Below are positions 18,069-26,690 of a DNA stretch of 64,000 nucleotides, one piece after another. A program made the position numbers and the translations under genes. Every line of letters starts with the position of its first letter. The first letter of the stretch is position 1. This stretch comes from Sphingosinicella terrae. GTDB taxonomy: Bacteria; Pseudomonadota; Alphaproteobacteria; Sphingomonadales; Sphingomonadaceae. The stretch is taken from assembly GCF_003347635.1 (NCBI RefSeq), contig NZ_QDFY01000004.1, forward strand, positions 248,001 through 312,000, written 5' to 3'. The notes under the pieces were generated by a model, which was not told the origin of the DNA, did no database searches, and was given only the letters and a program-made list of their open reading frames with translations.

Positions 18069-18866
18069 TCAAAGCGAGGTCCGCAGGCTCCAGAGCTCGG
18101 GGAAGGCGCGCTTCGTCAGCGTCGCCTGGAGGTAAGGGACGCCCGGCGTTCCGCCCGTACCCCGCTTGAAGCCGATCACCCGCTCGACCGTGATCACATG
18201 CTTGTGGCGCCAGCCGGCAAGCGCGTCGTCGATGTCGACCAGCTTCTCGGCAAGTTGATAGAAAGGCCAATAGCGCTCGACGTCTCGATAGACCTGGGCC
18301 CAGCAAGCCTCGACCGCCTCGCTGGGCTGGTATGGCTGGGTCCAGTCGCGGTCGAGAACCTCGCCGGGGAGCGCGAAGCCCGATCGTGCGAGAGCGGCAT
18401 TGGCCTCGTCCCAAAGGCTCGGGCGGGCAAGGGCGGCGGTCAGCGCCCGGTGCGCGTCCGAGCCTTCCTCCTGATAGCGCAGATGCGAATCCTGCTTGAG
18501 CCCGAGGAGGAATTCGAAGGTCCGGAACTGCGCGGACTGAAATCCGCTCGATGATTCGAGAACGCCGCGAAAGGTGAGATAGTCGGATGGCGTCAGCGTC
18601 GACAGGATGTTCCAGCTCGACGTCATGATCTCCTGGATGCGCGAAACCCGAGAGAGATTCTTGTGCACCTCGATGAGCTTGTCGTCGCGCACCAGCGCCA
18701 GCGCCAGCTCCAGCTCGTGGACGATCTGCTTGAGCCAAAGCTCCTTCGTCTGGTGGATGATGATGAACAGCATCTCGTCATGATGGTCGGAGAGCGGGTG
18801 CTGCGCCGACAGCAACGTCTCGAGGCCAAGATAATGGCCGTAGGTCATGGTCTGAGTCTGGGTCAT
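18069..18866 (-). CDS. kynA: tryptophan 2,3-dioxygenase
   Basis: The 265-residue all-helical haem enzyme carries YGHYLGLETLLSAQHP, HDEMLFIIIHQTKELW (substrate pocket and distal His), RTFEFLLGL and WRHKHVITVERVIGFKRG followed by TGGTPGVPYL, where the histidine ligates haem. It opens the indole ring of L-tryptophan to N-formylkynurenine. The start at ATG 18866 follows a GGGGG sequence; the frame continues to 18914 without support. No other kynurenine pathway gene is present, so it is an orphan here, sitting 82 bases downstream of the RelA/SpoT gene. It is unrelated to the polysaccharide genes on the other side. Confidence 0.93.
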   Translation of the reverse strand: MTQTQTMTYGHYLGLETLLSAQHPLSDHHDEMLFIIIHQTKELWLKQIVHELELALALVRDDKLIEVHKNLSRVSRIQEIMTSSWNILSTLTPSDYLTFRGVLESSSGFQSAQFRTFEFLLGLKQDSHLRYQEEGSDAHRALTAALARPSLWDEANAALARSGFALPGEVLDRDWTQPYQPSEAVEACWAQVYRDVERYWPFYQLAEKLVDIDDALAGWRHKHVITVERVIGFKRGTGGTPGVPYLQATLTKRAFPELWSLRTSL

Positions 18867-18948
18867 CGCGGGCCCCCTATCATGGTCGCCGAAGCCCGCA
18901 TATCGGCGTTTCACGGCGCGGCGGCGGACGAACCGCGTCCTCCAGCGG

Positions 18949-21039
18949 CTAGAGCCGCTCGGCGGTCGAGACGACGTCGGTGGCGCGAAGCGCCGCCAGG
19001 ATCCGCATCAGATGCTGCAGGTCGTGGACTTCGACGTCGAGCATGAAGGTGTGGAAGCTGCCGTCGCGGGCGGTCTGGTCCATGCTGACGATGTTGGCGC
19101 CATGGCTGCCGAGAATGCCGGCAATCACCGCCAGCGAGCCCGGCTGGTTCTTGATGATGATCGACAGGCGTGCCGTGCCGCCGTCGGTCTCGTCGCCCCA
19201 GGCGAGGTCGACCCAGTCGGCGTCGATCCCGCTTGCCAGATTGTCACAACCGATGACGTGGACCTCGATACCCTCGCCCTCCCGGCGCAAGCCGACGATG
19301 CGGTCGCCGGGGATCGGATGGCAGCAGTCGGCGAGATGGAAGGCGACGCCGGGCGTCAGGCCCTTGATCGAGATGGCGGTACGCTGCGGGGGCGGCTTCA
19401 CGCCCTCCTTCATCGCCGACCCCGGCATCAGGGCTTCCATGACCGCGACGTCGTCGATCCGCTTCAGCGCGATTTCCTCCATCAACGTTTCGTCATCGGG
19501 AAGATGGAGGCGACGCAATGCCTCGGTCATCGCCTCCCAGCCGAGTGGCGCCGGCAGGCGCTGGACGATCTCGTCGAAAATCTTGCGGCCGAGGGCGATC
19601 GTCTCCTCGCGCTCCTTGGATTTCACCCAGCGTCGTATCTTGGCCCGCGCCTTTCCGGTGACGACGTAGCTCAGCCAGGCAGGTTGCGGGTGCTGCGCCT
19701 TGGAGACGAGAATCTCGACCTGGTCGCCGTTGCCGAGCGGCGTCCGGAGCGGCATCACGCGTCCGTTGATCTTTGCACCGACGGTCTGGTCGCCCAGATC
19801 CGTATGGACAGCGTAAGCAAAGTCGATCGGCGTCGCGCCCTTGGGCAACTGGATGAGTTCGCCCTTTGGGGTGAAGGCGAAGATCCGGTCCTGGTACATC
19901 GCCATCCGGGTATGTTCGAGCAACTCCTCCGCGGTTGCCGCGTGCTCGAGTATCTCGACCAGATCGCTGATCCACGGGTGCTTCGTCGTGGCGGCGAGCT
20001 TGCCCTCCTTATAGGCCCAATGGGCGGCAAGACCGTGCTCGGCCTGGGCGTGCATCTCATTGGTGCGGATTTGGATCTCGATCCGCATCTGCTCGTCGTG
20101 GATGATCGTGGTGTGCAGCGAACGATAGCCGTTGCGCTTCGGCGTCGAGATGAAATCCTTGAACCGGCCGGGCACCATCGGCCAGCGCTGATGGATGAGG
20201 CCCAAGGTCCGGTAGCATTCGTCGACCGAGCCGACGATGGCACGAAAGGCCATCACGTCGGACAGCTGCTCGAAGCTGACGTGGCGCTCGGCCATCTTGC
20301 GCCAGATCGAATAGGGGTGCTTCTCGCGCCCCTGCACTTCCGCCTCGATCCCATCGGCCTCGAGATGCGCCTTGATCCCGCGTCCGATCCGCTGAATCAG
20401 GTCGCCGCCGCCTCCCCGATGAAGCCGCTCGATTCGCTTCGTGATCGACTCGTAGGCGTCGGGCTCGAGCTCGCGGAAAGCGAGCGTCTGCATCTCGGTC
20501 ATGAACTCATACATGCCGATCCGCTCCGCGAGCGGCGCGTAGATGTCCATCGTCTCGCGGGCGATGCGCCGGCGCTTCTCGCCATCCTTGATGAAGTGGA
20601 GCGTGCGCATGTTGTGCAACCGGTCGGCCAGCTTGACCAGGAGCACGCGTATGTCGGTCGACATGGCAAGCAGGAACTTGCGCAGATTCTCCGCCGCGCG
20701 CTGGCTCTCGCTCTGCGCCTCGATCCTGGACAGCTTGGTGACGCCGTCCACCAGCCGCGCGACGCTGCCCCCGAACAGCTTCTCGATCTCGTCGGGGGTG
20801 GCCACCGTGTCCTCGATCGTGTCGTGGAGGATGGCGGTGACGATCGTCTCGTCGTCGAGCCGAAGGTCGGTGAGGATGCCAGCCACCTCGATCGGATGGC
20901 TGAAATAAGGGTCGCCCGAGGCCCTCTTCTGGGTACCGTGTGCCTTCATCGAGAAGACATAGGCGCGATTGATCAGCGCCTCGTCGGCGTCGGGATCGTA
21001 CCCCTTGACCTTCTCGACCAGCTCATATTGGCGCAGCAC
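18949..21039 (-). CDS. relA/spoT: bifunctional (p)ppGpp synthetase/hydrolase (RelA/SpoT)
   Basis: The protein of about 696 residues has the full RSH architecture. The HD hydrolase domain carries the metal-binding HD pair at residues 72-73 (LHDTIEDT). The synthetase domain has MAFRAIV and the bifunctional-type RFKD motif at about 292-295, followed by PKRNGYRSLHTT. The TGS domain (FTPKGELIQLPKGATPIDF) lies around 385-445, and a C-terminal ACT domain (ARLSIIIKNQPGSLAVIAG) ends the protein. It makes and breaks the stringent-response alarmones. GTG at 21039 gives the conserved alphaproteobacterial start LRQYELVEKV; GTG 21045 and TTG 21075 are upstream options. RFKD rather than EXDD argues for a true bifunctional enzyme. 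Confidence 0.93.
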   Translation of the reverse strand: MLRQYELVEKVKGYDPDADEALINRAYVFSMKAHGTQKRASGDPYFSHPIEVAGILTDLRLDDETIVTAILHDTIEDTVATPDEIEKLFGGSVARLVDGVTKLSRIEAQSESQRAAENLRKFLLAMSTDIRVLLVKLADRLHNMRTLHFIKDGEKRRRIARETMDIYAPLAERIGMYEFMTEMQTLAFRELEPDAYESITKRIERLHRGGGGDLIQRIGRGIKAHLEADGIEAEVQGREKHPYSIWRKMAERHVSFEQLSDVMAFRAIVGSVDECYRTLGLIHQRWPMVPGRFKDFISTPKRNGYRSLHTTIIHDEQMRIEIQIRTNEMHAQAEHGLAAHWAYKEGKLAATTKHPWISDLVEILEHAATAEELLEHTRMAMYQDRIFAFTPKGELIQLPKGATPIDFAYAVHTDLGDQTVGAKINGRVMPLRTPLGNGDQVEILVSKAQHPQPAWLSYVVTGKARAKIRRWVKSKEREETIALGRKIFDEIVQRLPAPLGWEAMTEALRRLHLPDDETLMEEIALKRIDDVAVMEALMPGSAMKEGVKPPPQRTAISIKGLTPGVAFHLADCCHPIPGDRIVGLRREGEGIEVHVIGCDNLASGIDADWVDLAWGDETDGGTARLSIIIKNQPGSLAVIAGILGSHGANIVSMDQTARDGSFHTFMLDVEVHDLQHLMRILAALRATDVVSTAERL

Positions 21040-21097
21040 GCTCACAAGATGGGGTGCGAGGCGGCTGACTTGCAACCCAAAATGCTGAGCGGGGCGC

Positions 21098-21382
21098 TCA
21101 GCGCGCTCGCCGGTTGCAGCTTTCCAGCGCTTCGACCGCGAAGGGCTGGCCCTCGACCGAGAAGCTCCTCAGCGCGCCGACCTCCCGGACCAGGGTGGAG
21201 CAGACAATGGCGGGACGGCTCGCCGACCGCGGCGAGACGCAGGTCCCGGCGCTGCATCGCCAGATATTCTCGCGGGCGACGAACCGCTCCCTCGTCGGCG
21301 GAGTCGCCGGCTCGGCGCTATAATAAGGACCCGAGGCCACCGGCGTCGCGAAGGCGAGAGCGAAAAGAGGGAAAAAGGCCAT
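21098..21382 (-). CDS. CC_3452 family small secreted protein
   Basis: The 94-residue protein has a short signal peptide (FFPLFALAFATPVASG) and a mature domain with conserved cysteines in WRCSAGTCVSP, AIVCSTLVREVG and ESCNRR. This matches the CC_3452 family of small alphaproteobacterial exported proteins with no known function. It follows the RelA/SpoT gene's 5' end by only about 60 bases in the same orientation, but lies upstream of it, so the two may be co-transcribed. It faces the HxlR regulator across about 117 bases. Confidence 0.75.
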   Translation of the reverse strand: MAFFPLFALAFATPVASGPYYSAEPATPPTRERFVARENIWRCSAGTCVSPRSASRPAIVCSTLVREVGALRSFSVEGQPFAVEALESCNRRAR

Positions 21383-21400
21383 CGCTGAACACCCCTGTTA

Positions 21401-21415
21401 GTTGCGTAGCGCAAC
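21401..21415. promoter_or_regulatory. inverted repeat, candidate operator between CC_3452 and HxlR genes
   Basis: GTTGCG and CGCAAC flank TAG in the divergent gap between the small secreted protein and the HxlR-type regulator. An AT-rich stretch (CTATATTTTTG) follows immediately, which is unusual for this genome and may include a promoter. HxlR proteins bind short inverted repeats as dimers, so autoregulation is a reasonable hypothesis. Nothing else supports it. Confidence 0.4.
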
Positions 21416-21499
21416 CTATATTTTTGTGAGTTTCTGCTTGCAACTGGAAATGCTGCGCGGGCATGTCTTATTCGATGGATAGCGCGTAGGATCGAACCG

Positions 21500-21967
21500 A
21501 TGCTGGACCTGGAGCGCCATCGGGAGCTGCTGCGGCAATGCTCGATCGCCGCCGCGCTTGAGGCGGTGGGCGAACGGTGGTCGTTTCTCATCCTGCGCGG
21601 CGCCTTCAACGGCCTCCATCATTTCGAGGAATTCCAGACCACGCTTGGGATCGCGCGCAACATCCTGTCGAACCGGCTCGTGCGGCTGGTCGAGAACGGA
21701 ATATTGGAGCGCGTTCCCGACGCGGCGGATCGGCGCAAGGTCTCCTACCGGCTGACCGACAAGGGCCGCGACCTGCTGCCGGTGCTGCTGTCGCTGCGGC
21801 AATGGGGTGAGCGCTGGCTCTCGGGCAAGCCGAGCAATCCGGTGCTGGTCGACCGCCTCAGCCGCCAGCCGATCCAGCCGATGAGCGTGCGCGCCGCCGA
21901 CGGGCGCGTGCTCGGCCTGAACGAACTGGAATGGATCGACCGGTCGGAAGTGCCCCCCGCGCCATAA
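21500..21967 (+). CDS. HxlR family winged-helix transcriptional regulator
   Basis: The 155-residue protein has the HxlR domain: CSIAAALEAVGERWSFLILR near residue 15, FEEFQTTLGIARNILSNRL as the recognition region, and LVENGILERVPDA with YRLTDKGRDLLPVL as the wing. Such dimers often respond to reactive electrophiles or redox stress and commonly control a divergent gene. The divergent neighbour is the CC_3452 family gene. A strong hairpin begins directly after the stop. No effector can be deduced. Confidence 0.88.
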   Translation: MLDLERHRELLRQCSIAAALEAVGERWSFLILRGAFNGLHHFEEFQTTLGIARNILSNRLVRLVENGILERVPDAADRRKVSYRLTDKGRDLLPVLLSLRQWGERWLSGKPSNPVLVDRLSRQPIQPMSVRAADGRVLGLNELEWIDRSEVPPAP

Positions 21968-21997
21968 AAAAGGCGGCGCCGGAGCGCCGCCTTCATT
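21966..21997 (-). terminator. strong bidirectional intrinsic terminator
   Basis: A perfect 10-base-pair stem (AAGGCGGCGC at 21970-21979 with GCGCCGCCTT at 21984-21993) closes a CGGA loop. On the minus strand it is followed by TTTTTTATGG, a good U-run for ending the small-protein gene at 22017-22268. On the plus strand it ends the HxlR gene, with a weaker TTCATT tail. Confidence 0.85.
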
Positions 21998-22016
21998 CCT
22001 TGGCCGTCAGTCGGGC

Positions 22017-22268
22017 CTACGGGCTGACAGGCGTGTTGTCCGGCCCATCGCCGCCCGAGACCGCGACCATCGCGATCAGGATCACCAGGATCAGGCCGAG
22101 GAAGACCGGGGTACCGGCCCCCGCAAGCTCGCTGGCATCATCCATTCCGGCCGAAGCGCGCACATTCGCAGCCTGCGCCGGCGCCGCGTTGGGCGCCGCA
22201 TAGGCGGCTGCGGGAGCAACGGCCATGGACGCAGCCACAGCTGCTGCCATCATTCTTCTCACGATCAC
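22017..22268 (-). CDS. small exported or membrane protein of unknown function
   Basis: The 83-residue product has an N-terminal hydrophobic signal or anchor (MAAAVAASMAVAPAAAYA), an acidic-neutral linker, and a C-terminal membrane segment (VFLGLILVILIAMVAV) ending in GGDGPDNTPVSP. GTG at 22268 follows a GGGAGGGATGATAA ribosome-binding region, which supports translation, and a strong terminator lies downstream. I do not recognise the family. Similar small proteins with a glycine-rich tail are common in sphingomonads. It appears to be monocistronic. Confidence 0.65.
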   Translation of the reverse strand: MIVRRMMAAAVAASMAVAPAAAYAAPNAAPAQAANVRASAGMDDASELAGAGTPVFLGLILVILIAMVAVSGGDGPDNTPVSP

Positions 22269-22348
22269 TTATCATCCCTCCCTGTCAGCGCGAGTATTCG
22301 ACCCACTGATTCGGTCTTAACACAGTTGCCGCCGCGGTCAAACGCGCC

Positions 22349-22369
22349 GGGGGTCGAGATTTCACCCCC
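22349..22369. repeat. GC stem-loop between rpoZ and the small membrane protein gene
   Basis: GGGGGT and ACCCCC flank a nine-base spacer just downstream of the rpoZ stop. In the direction of rpoZ transcription the stem is followed by CGGCGCG and has no U-run. It may be a weak terminator or an mRNA 3' end stabiliser. Confidence 0.3.
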
Positions 22370-22380
22370 ATGGCATGGCC

Positions 22381-22725
22381 TTAGCCCTCGTAGTCGCCGC
22401 CGGCATTGTTGTTGCGCTGCGGCGCCGCCGCGGTGAGGCGCAGCGCCTCGGCCGAGGCGCTGATCGATCCAACCTCGTCGGCGACATCGTCCTCGTCGAC
22501 CTGGACGCGCTGAAGGCTGCTAACCAGCGATTCCTCCAGGTCGCGCGGCATCACCGTCTCTTCGGCGACCTCGCGCAGGGCGACGACCGGATTCTTGTCG
22601 CGGTCACGATCAATGGTGAGTTCGGCTCCGCCCGAGATCTGCCGCGCCCGCTGGGCCGCGAGCAGCACCAGGTCGAAACGGTTCGGGATCTTGTCGACGC
22701 AATCTTCGACGGTTACGCGCGCCAT
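22381..22725 (-). CDS. rpoZ: RNA polymerase omega subunit
   Basis: The 114-residue protein begins [21 protein letters not shown] and contains [11 protein letters not shown] and [15 protein letters not shown], the conserved core of the omega subunit that stabilises the beta' subunit during polymerase assembly. The C-terminal 50 residues form an acidic, variable tail ending [11 protein letters not shown]. It lies 108 bases downstream of dnaN on the same strand. A GTP/ppGpp link exists in some bacteria because omega takes part in the ppGpp site, and the RSH gene is nearby, but the two are not in one operon. Confidence 0.93.
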   Translation of the reverse strand: MARVTVEDCVDKIPNRFDLVLLAAQRARQISGGAELTIDRDRDKNPVVALREVAEETVMPRDLEESLVSSLQRVQVDEDDVADEVGSISASAEALRLTAAAPQRNNNAGGDYEG

Positions 22726-22833
22726 TCGGCAGCTCCACTTTCAACAGGCCTGCGGGGAAGGCCGCGCGCCTAGCAGCGGCCTCCATTCAAGTCAATGTAG
22801 GCGCGCCCCGCGCCCTCGCCAAGACGGAGCGGA

Positions 22834-23946
22834 TCAGACCCGCATGGGCATCAGCACGTAGAGCGCCGGTGCCTTGTCATTCTCCCTGAGGAGGGTCGGG
22901 GCGGCGGCGTCGGCGAGATGGACCTCGACCGTGTCGCCCTCGATCTGTCCAAGGATGTCGAGCAGATAGCGGGCATTGAAACCGATTTCGAATCCGTCGG
23001 CGGCATAGTCCGCCGGCACTTCCTCCGCCGCAGTGCCGTTCTCCGGAGACGTGACGGAGAGCGTCACCCGATCCCGGTCGAGCGCCATCTTGACCGCACG
23101 GGTCCGCTCGCTGGCAATCGTCGAGACGCGGTCGACGCCTTCCTCGAAGCTGCGGGCATCGATCTTGAGCAGCTTGTCGTTCGCCGTCGGAATGACGCGG
23201 CTATAGTCGGGGAAGGTTCCGTCGATGAGCTTGGAGGTGAGCACGGCGTTGCCGAGGCCGAAACGGATTTTCGAGTCCGACAGCGACAGCTGGACGGTGC
23301 CGTCGACCTCGTCGAGCAGCTTGCGCAGCTCGCCGACGCATTTGCGCGGGATGATGACGCCCGGCATGCCATTCGCGCCCTCCGGACGCGGCACCGTTAC
23401 CCGGGCCAGCCGGTGCCCGTCGGTGGCCGCCGCCTTGAGCACCGGCTGCGCATCGTCCGAAACGTGGACGTAGATGCCGTTCAGATAATAGCGCGTTTCT
23501 TCGGTGGAGATGGCGAACCGCGTCTTGTCGATGATCTGGCGCAGCGTCGCCGCCGGGAGCTCGAACCGCGTCGGAAGCTCGCCTTCGGCGATGATCGGGA
23601 AATCGTCCCTGGGCAAGGTGGCCAGAGTGAAGCGGGCGCGGCCGGCATTGACCTGCATCCGACCCTCGGCGGCGATCAGTTCGACCTGCGACCCTTCGGG
23701 CAGCTTGCGGACGATCTCGAACAAGGTGTGCGCCGGCACCGTCGTGGCCCCGGGATCCTGGACGTTGGCCTCTACCCGCTCGTTGATCTGGAGGTCGAGA
23801 TCGGTGGCCATGAGCCGCAGCCCGCCATCCTCCTCCGCCTCGAGAAGCACGTTCGAGAGGATCGGAATCGTGTTGCGGCGCTCGACCACCGAGTGGACAT
23901 GGCCCAGTCCCTTGAGAAGCGTCGCCCGCTCGATCGTCGCCTTCAT
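22834..23946 (-). CDS. dnaN: DNA polymerase III beta sliding clamp
   Basis: The 370-residue protein starts MKATIERATLLKGLGHVHSVVERRNT-like and carries three repeated clamp domains (about 1-125, 126-245, 246-370). Hallmarks are NTIPILSNVLLEA, TDLDLQI, TDGHRLARV, FPDYSRVIP and the C-terminal YVLMPMRV, which helps to form the peptide-binding pocket. It is the ring-shaped processivity factor of the replisome. In this window it is not next to dnaA or recF, as is common in Alphaproteobacteria. The length is normal for the family. Confidence 0.96.
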   Translation of the reverse strand: MKATIERATLLKGLGHVHSVVERRNTIPILSNVLLEAEEDGGLRLMATDLDLQINERVEANVQDPGATTVPAHTLFEIVRKLPEGSQVELIAAEGRMQVNAGRARFTLATLPRDDFPIIAEGELPTRFELPAATLRQIIDKTRFAISTEETRYYLNGIYVHVSDDAQPVLKAAATDGHRLARVTVPRPEGANGMPGVIIPRKCVGELRKLLDEVDGTVQLSLSDSKIRFGLGNAVLTSKLIDGTFPDYSRVIPTANDKLLKIDARSFEEGVDRVSTIASERTRAVKMALDRDRVTLSVTSPENGTAAEEVPADYAADGFEIGFNARYLLDILGQIEGDTVEVHLADAAAPTLLRENDKAPALYVLMPMRV

Positions 23947-24036
23947 CGATTACCCCTGATGTCCCGCACGTTTCGGTCGGAAGGTTATAGCGGCCGCAGC
24001 CGCGCCCGCCAGTGGCTTGTGCGCCGGGCGCAACAG

Positions 24037-24067
24037 AAAAGGGCCGAAGCGCGCGGCTTCGGCCCTT
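24037..24067 (-). terminator. intrinsic terminator of the outer-membrane protein gene
   Basis: A perfect 12-base-pair stem (AAGGGCCGAAGC at 24039-24050 with GCTTCGGCCCTT at 24056-24067) has a five-base GCGCG loop. Reading the minus strand, it lies 15 bases past the stop of the 24082-24663 gene and is followed by TTCTGTTG, so together with the stem's own TT it gives TTTTCTGTT. Confidence 0.83.
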
Positions 24068-24081
24068 CCCTTGGCTTCGCC

Positions 24082-24663
24082 TTAGAAGCGGAAGCCGAAG
24101 CCGGCGACGACCTGGTGGCGATCGAACCCCTGCTCGTAATTGGAGTAGCGATACTCCGTCTTGGCATAGCTGTTGGGACCGAGCGCGAATTCGAGGCCGG
24201 CGCCGACCCGGACGCCGTCGAGATTTTCGCCTTCCTCGAAGTCGAGGTCCGTGCCTGTGGTGCCATCCTCATAGTCGAGGTTGACTCGGCTGTTGGTGTA
24301 GCCGGCCTTGCCGTAGGCGAGCACGCGGCGACTGACTGGAACGCCGACGCGGCCGCCGACATACAGATCGCGCCCCGCGCCGACGCACAATTCGTCGCCG
24401 GTGCGATCCACGTCGCTGACGCATTCGTCCACGGTGGAATCGGTTACCTCGCCCTCGACGCCGAGAACCGCGCCACCGGCATTGAAGTCGTAACCGACCT
24501 GGGCGCCGTAGGCGACGCCATCGCTATTCTCACCTTCGACGTCGGTGGTATCGTAGCCGACGATGCCCTCGACGCGGAGGCCGGAGAAGGGGGCGCTGTC
24601 CTGAGCAAAGGCGGGGGAGGCGACGGTGCCCGCCAACAGGGCGGACAAAAGATACTTACGCAT
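24082..24663 (-). CDS. outer-membrane beta-barrel protein (opacity/OmpW-like)
   Basis: The 193-residue protein has a classic signal peptide, MRKYLLSALLAGTVASPAFA with cleavage before QDSAPF. The mature part shows alternating strands separated by glycine- and acid-rich turns, and ends in a strand closing with FGFRF, the C-terminal aromatic signal for outer-membrane insertion by Bam. Two cysteines (DECVSD and DELCVG) may form a loop disulphide. This is the eight-stranded OmpA-like/Opa-type barrel family. Start at 24663 is chosen because the open frame upstream has no signal peptide. A strong terminator follows. The function is unknown. Confidence 0.85.
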   Translation of the reverse strand: MRKYLLSALLAGTVASPAFAQDSAPFSGLRVEGIVGYDTTDVEGENSDGVAYGAQVGYDFNAGGAVLGVEGEVTDSTVDECVSDVDRTGDELCVGAGRDLYVGGRVGVPVSRRVLAYGKAGYTNSRVNLDYEDGTTGTDLDFEEGENLDGVRVGAGLEFALGPNSYAKTEYRYSNYEQGFDRHQVVAGFGFRF

Positions 24664-24761
24664 ACCAACAAAACTCCTATTCTGTCTTCGGACCCCCTGT
24701 TTTCGGGTCCTGCAAAAGGACGTGCCTCCCACGCGCGGCTGTCGGGAATGTTTCATTAACC
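24664..24761. promoter_or_regulatory. divergent intergenic region, OMP / IalB-like
   Basis: These 98 bases hold the leaders of two divergent genes for exported proteins. The segment next to the barrel gene (CAACAAAACTCCTATTCTG) is AT-rich for this genome; on the minus strand it reads AGGAGTTTTGTTGGT, giving the barrel gene a strong AGGAG ribosome-binding site. I could not place a confident -35/-10 pair. Confidence 0.4.
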
Positions 24762-25304
24762 ATGAATAAACGGGTCCTGCTGTTGCTGCGGCGCTGCATC
24801 ACGAGCCACCGCCGGACCGCTGCGGCGATGATGGTATTCGCCTTCGTCTCCATGGCGTTGGCGCCACCTGCGGCGGCACAGCAACAGTCTCTCGGCATTT
24901 TCGGAATGTGGGGCGCCATTGCCGCCGGCGGCCGCTGCTACGCCATCTCCCAGCCCTACCGCGCTCCGCGCGCGGAGCAATGGCGGCCGTTCGTCGCCGT
25001 CGGTCACTGGTCCGGGCGCCGCACCGGCGGCCAGGTCCATGTCAGGCTCAGCCGGGAGAAAAGAGCGGGTTCCGCGGTGCTGTTGCGCATCGACGGCCGC
25101 AGCTTTCAGCTTCGCGGCGGCGGCCGTGATGCCTGGGCACCCGACGGCCGGGCCGATGACGAGATCAGAACGGCGATGCGAACCGGAATCGAGATGATCG
25201 TCGAGACGCGATCGGTGCGCGGCCTCTTGGTTCGCGACCAGTATCGCCTGCGCGGCGCGGCCACGGCCATGGATGCTGCGGCATTGGCCTGCGCGGGGCG
25301 CTGA
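24762..25304 (+). CDS. IalB-like exported protein
   Basis: The 180-residue protein has a basic N-terminus, a hydrophobic stretch (MMVFAFVSMALAPPAAA) and a predicted cleavage site before QQQSLGIF. The mature portion, with FGMWGAIAAGGRCYAISQP, GQVHVRLSREKRAGS, AWAPDGRAD and a C-terminal AALACAG, is similar in pattern to invasion-associated locus B proteins of Alphaproteobacteria, a conserved domain of unknown role that has a pair of cysteines. Starts at 24762 or at the internal ATG 24828 are both possible. It is followed by rlmN. The family call is from memory of motif pattern and is moderate. Confidence 0.6.
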   Translation: MNKRVLLLLRRCITSHRRTAAAMMVFAFVSMALAPPAAAQQQSLGIFGMWGAIAAGGRCYAISQPYRAPRAEQWRPFVAVGHWSGRRTGGQVHVRLSREKRAGSAVLLRIDGRSFQLRGGGRDAWAPDGRADDEIRTAMRTGIEMIVETRSVRGLLVRDQYRLRGAATAMDAAALACAGR

Positions 25305-25412
25305 CCGGACGGGATCGTCGGGTCTGCGGGCCGAGCCTCGAAATGGGTGCAGTACTTGCCCGCAAGCGCTCCTTCTGGAAATTCGCGCGATTTCGCCTAC
25401 ATGCACCGCCTC

Positions 25413-26609
25413 ATGACAGCCGCCATGCCCATCCCCGGTCATATCGACCCGGTTCCCGTCCCGCGTCCCCAGGTCGCGACGGACGATCCGCGCCCCGATC
25501 TCCTCGGCCTGGCGCGTCCGCAGATACGCGATCTCCTGACCGAGGCCGGCCTCGACGACCGGCAGGCGAAGCTCCGCGCCAAGCAATTGTGGCATCAGAT
25601 CTACAATCGCGGCGCCCGCGACTTCCAGGACATGAGCGACATCGCCAAGCCGCAGCGCGCCTGGTTCGCGGAGCGCTTCCGGATCGGCCGGCCCGAGGTG
25701 GTGACCGAGCTGGTCTCCACCGACGGCACCCGCAAATGGCTGCTGCGCACCGGCGACGGGCATGATTTCGAGATGGTGTTCATCCCCGATGCCGATCGCG
25801 GGACATTGTGCGTCTCGAGCCAGGTCGGCTGCACGCTGAACTGCCGCTTCTGCCATACCGGGACGATGCGCCTGGTCCGCAACCTCACCGCCGGCGAGAT
25901 CGTCGGACAGGTGATGCTCGCCCGGGATTCTCTCGGCGAATGGCCGTCGCAACCGGAAGGGCGGATGCTGTCGAACATCGTCATGATGGGCATGGGCGAG
26001 CCACTCTACAATTTCGACAATGTCCGGGACGCGTTGCGGATCGTCATGGACGGCGACGGCCTGGGCCTTTCGCGCCGGCGCATCACCCTCTCAACCTCGG
26101 GCGTGGTGCCGATGATGGCGCGGGCGGGCGAGGAGATCGGCGTCAACCTCGCCGTATCGCTCCATGCCGTCACGAAGGAGGTGCGAGACGAGATCGTGCC
26201 GCTCAACCGCAAATATGGAATAGACGAACTGCTCGAAGCCTGCGCCGCTTATCCCGGCGCCAATAATGCCCGCCGCATCACCTTCGAATATGTGATGCTG
26301 AAGGACAAGAATGACAGCGACGAGGATGCGCACGAGCTGGTCCGACTGATCCGCAAGTACCGGCTTCCCGCCAAGGTCAATCTGATCCCTTTCAATCCGT
26401 GGCCGGGCGCGGCCTATGAATGCTCCTCCGACGAGCGCGTTCGCCGCTTCTCCGAAATCGTGTTCGAGGCCGGGATCAGCGCCCCGGTCCGACGGCCACG
26501 CGGCCGGGACATCATGGCCGCCTGCGGACAGCTGAAATCGGCGGCCGAGAAGAAGAGCCGTGCCGAACTGGACCGCATCGCTGCGGAGAAACAGGCCGCT
26601 CTGGTTTAG
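25413..26609 (+). CDS. rlmN: 23S rRNA/tRNA adenine-C2 methyltransferase RlmN
   Basis: The radical SAM enzyme of about 398 residues carries [11 protein letters not shown], whose three cysteines bind the [4Fe-4S] cluster, plus [32 protein letters not shown] and the C-terminal [12 protein letters not shown] with the second catalytic cysteine. It methylates A2503 of 23S rRNA and A37 of some tRNAs at C2. The N-terminal domain ([13 protein letters not shown]) is present. Start ATG 25413 is a choice; GTG 25347, ATG 25401 and ATG 25425 are in frame. All catalytic residues are intact. Confidence 0.94.
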   Translation: MTAAMPIPGHIDPVPVPRPQVATDDPRPDLLGLARPQIRDLLTEAGLDDRQAKLRAKQLWHQIYNRGARDFQDMSDIAKPQRAWFAERFRIGRPEVVTELVSTDGTRKWLLRTGDGHDFEMVFIPDADRGTLCVSSQVGCTLNCRFCHTGTMRLVRNLTAGEIVGQVMLARDSLGEWPSQPEGRMLSNIVMMGMGEPLYNFDNVRDALRIVMDGDGLGLSRRRITLSTSGVVPMMARAGEEIGVNLAVSLHAVTKEVRDEIVPLNRKYGIDELLEACAAYPGANNARRITFEYVMLKDKNDSDEDAHELVRLIRKYRLPAKVNLIPFNPWPGAAYECSSDERVRRFSEIVFEAGISAPVRRPRGRDIMAACGQLKSAAEKKSRAELDRIAAEKQAALV

Positions 26610-26690
26610 TTCCGCGGCCCGTCGCGCAGCGGGACCGAGCTGCCTCGCCTAGATGCTTGCTCCTTGGCTCCACCTCGATAAGGTGAGGGC

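Noticed and set aside
19012-21429. Plus-strand open frame of 805 codons opposite RelA/SpoT
   Set aside because: The minus strand encodes a complete RSH protein with all motifs. The antisense frame has no recognisable motif.
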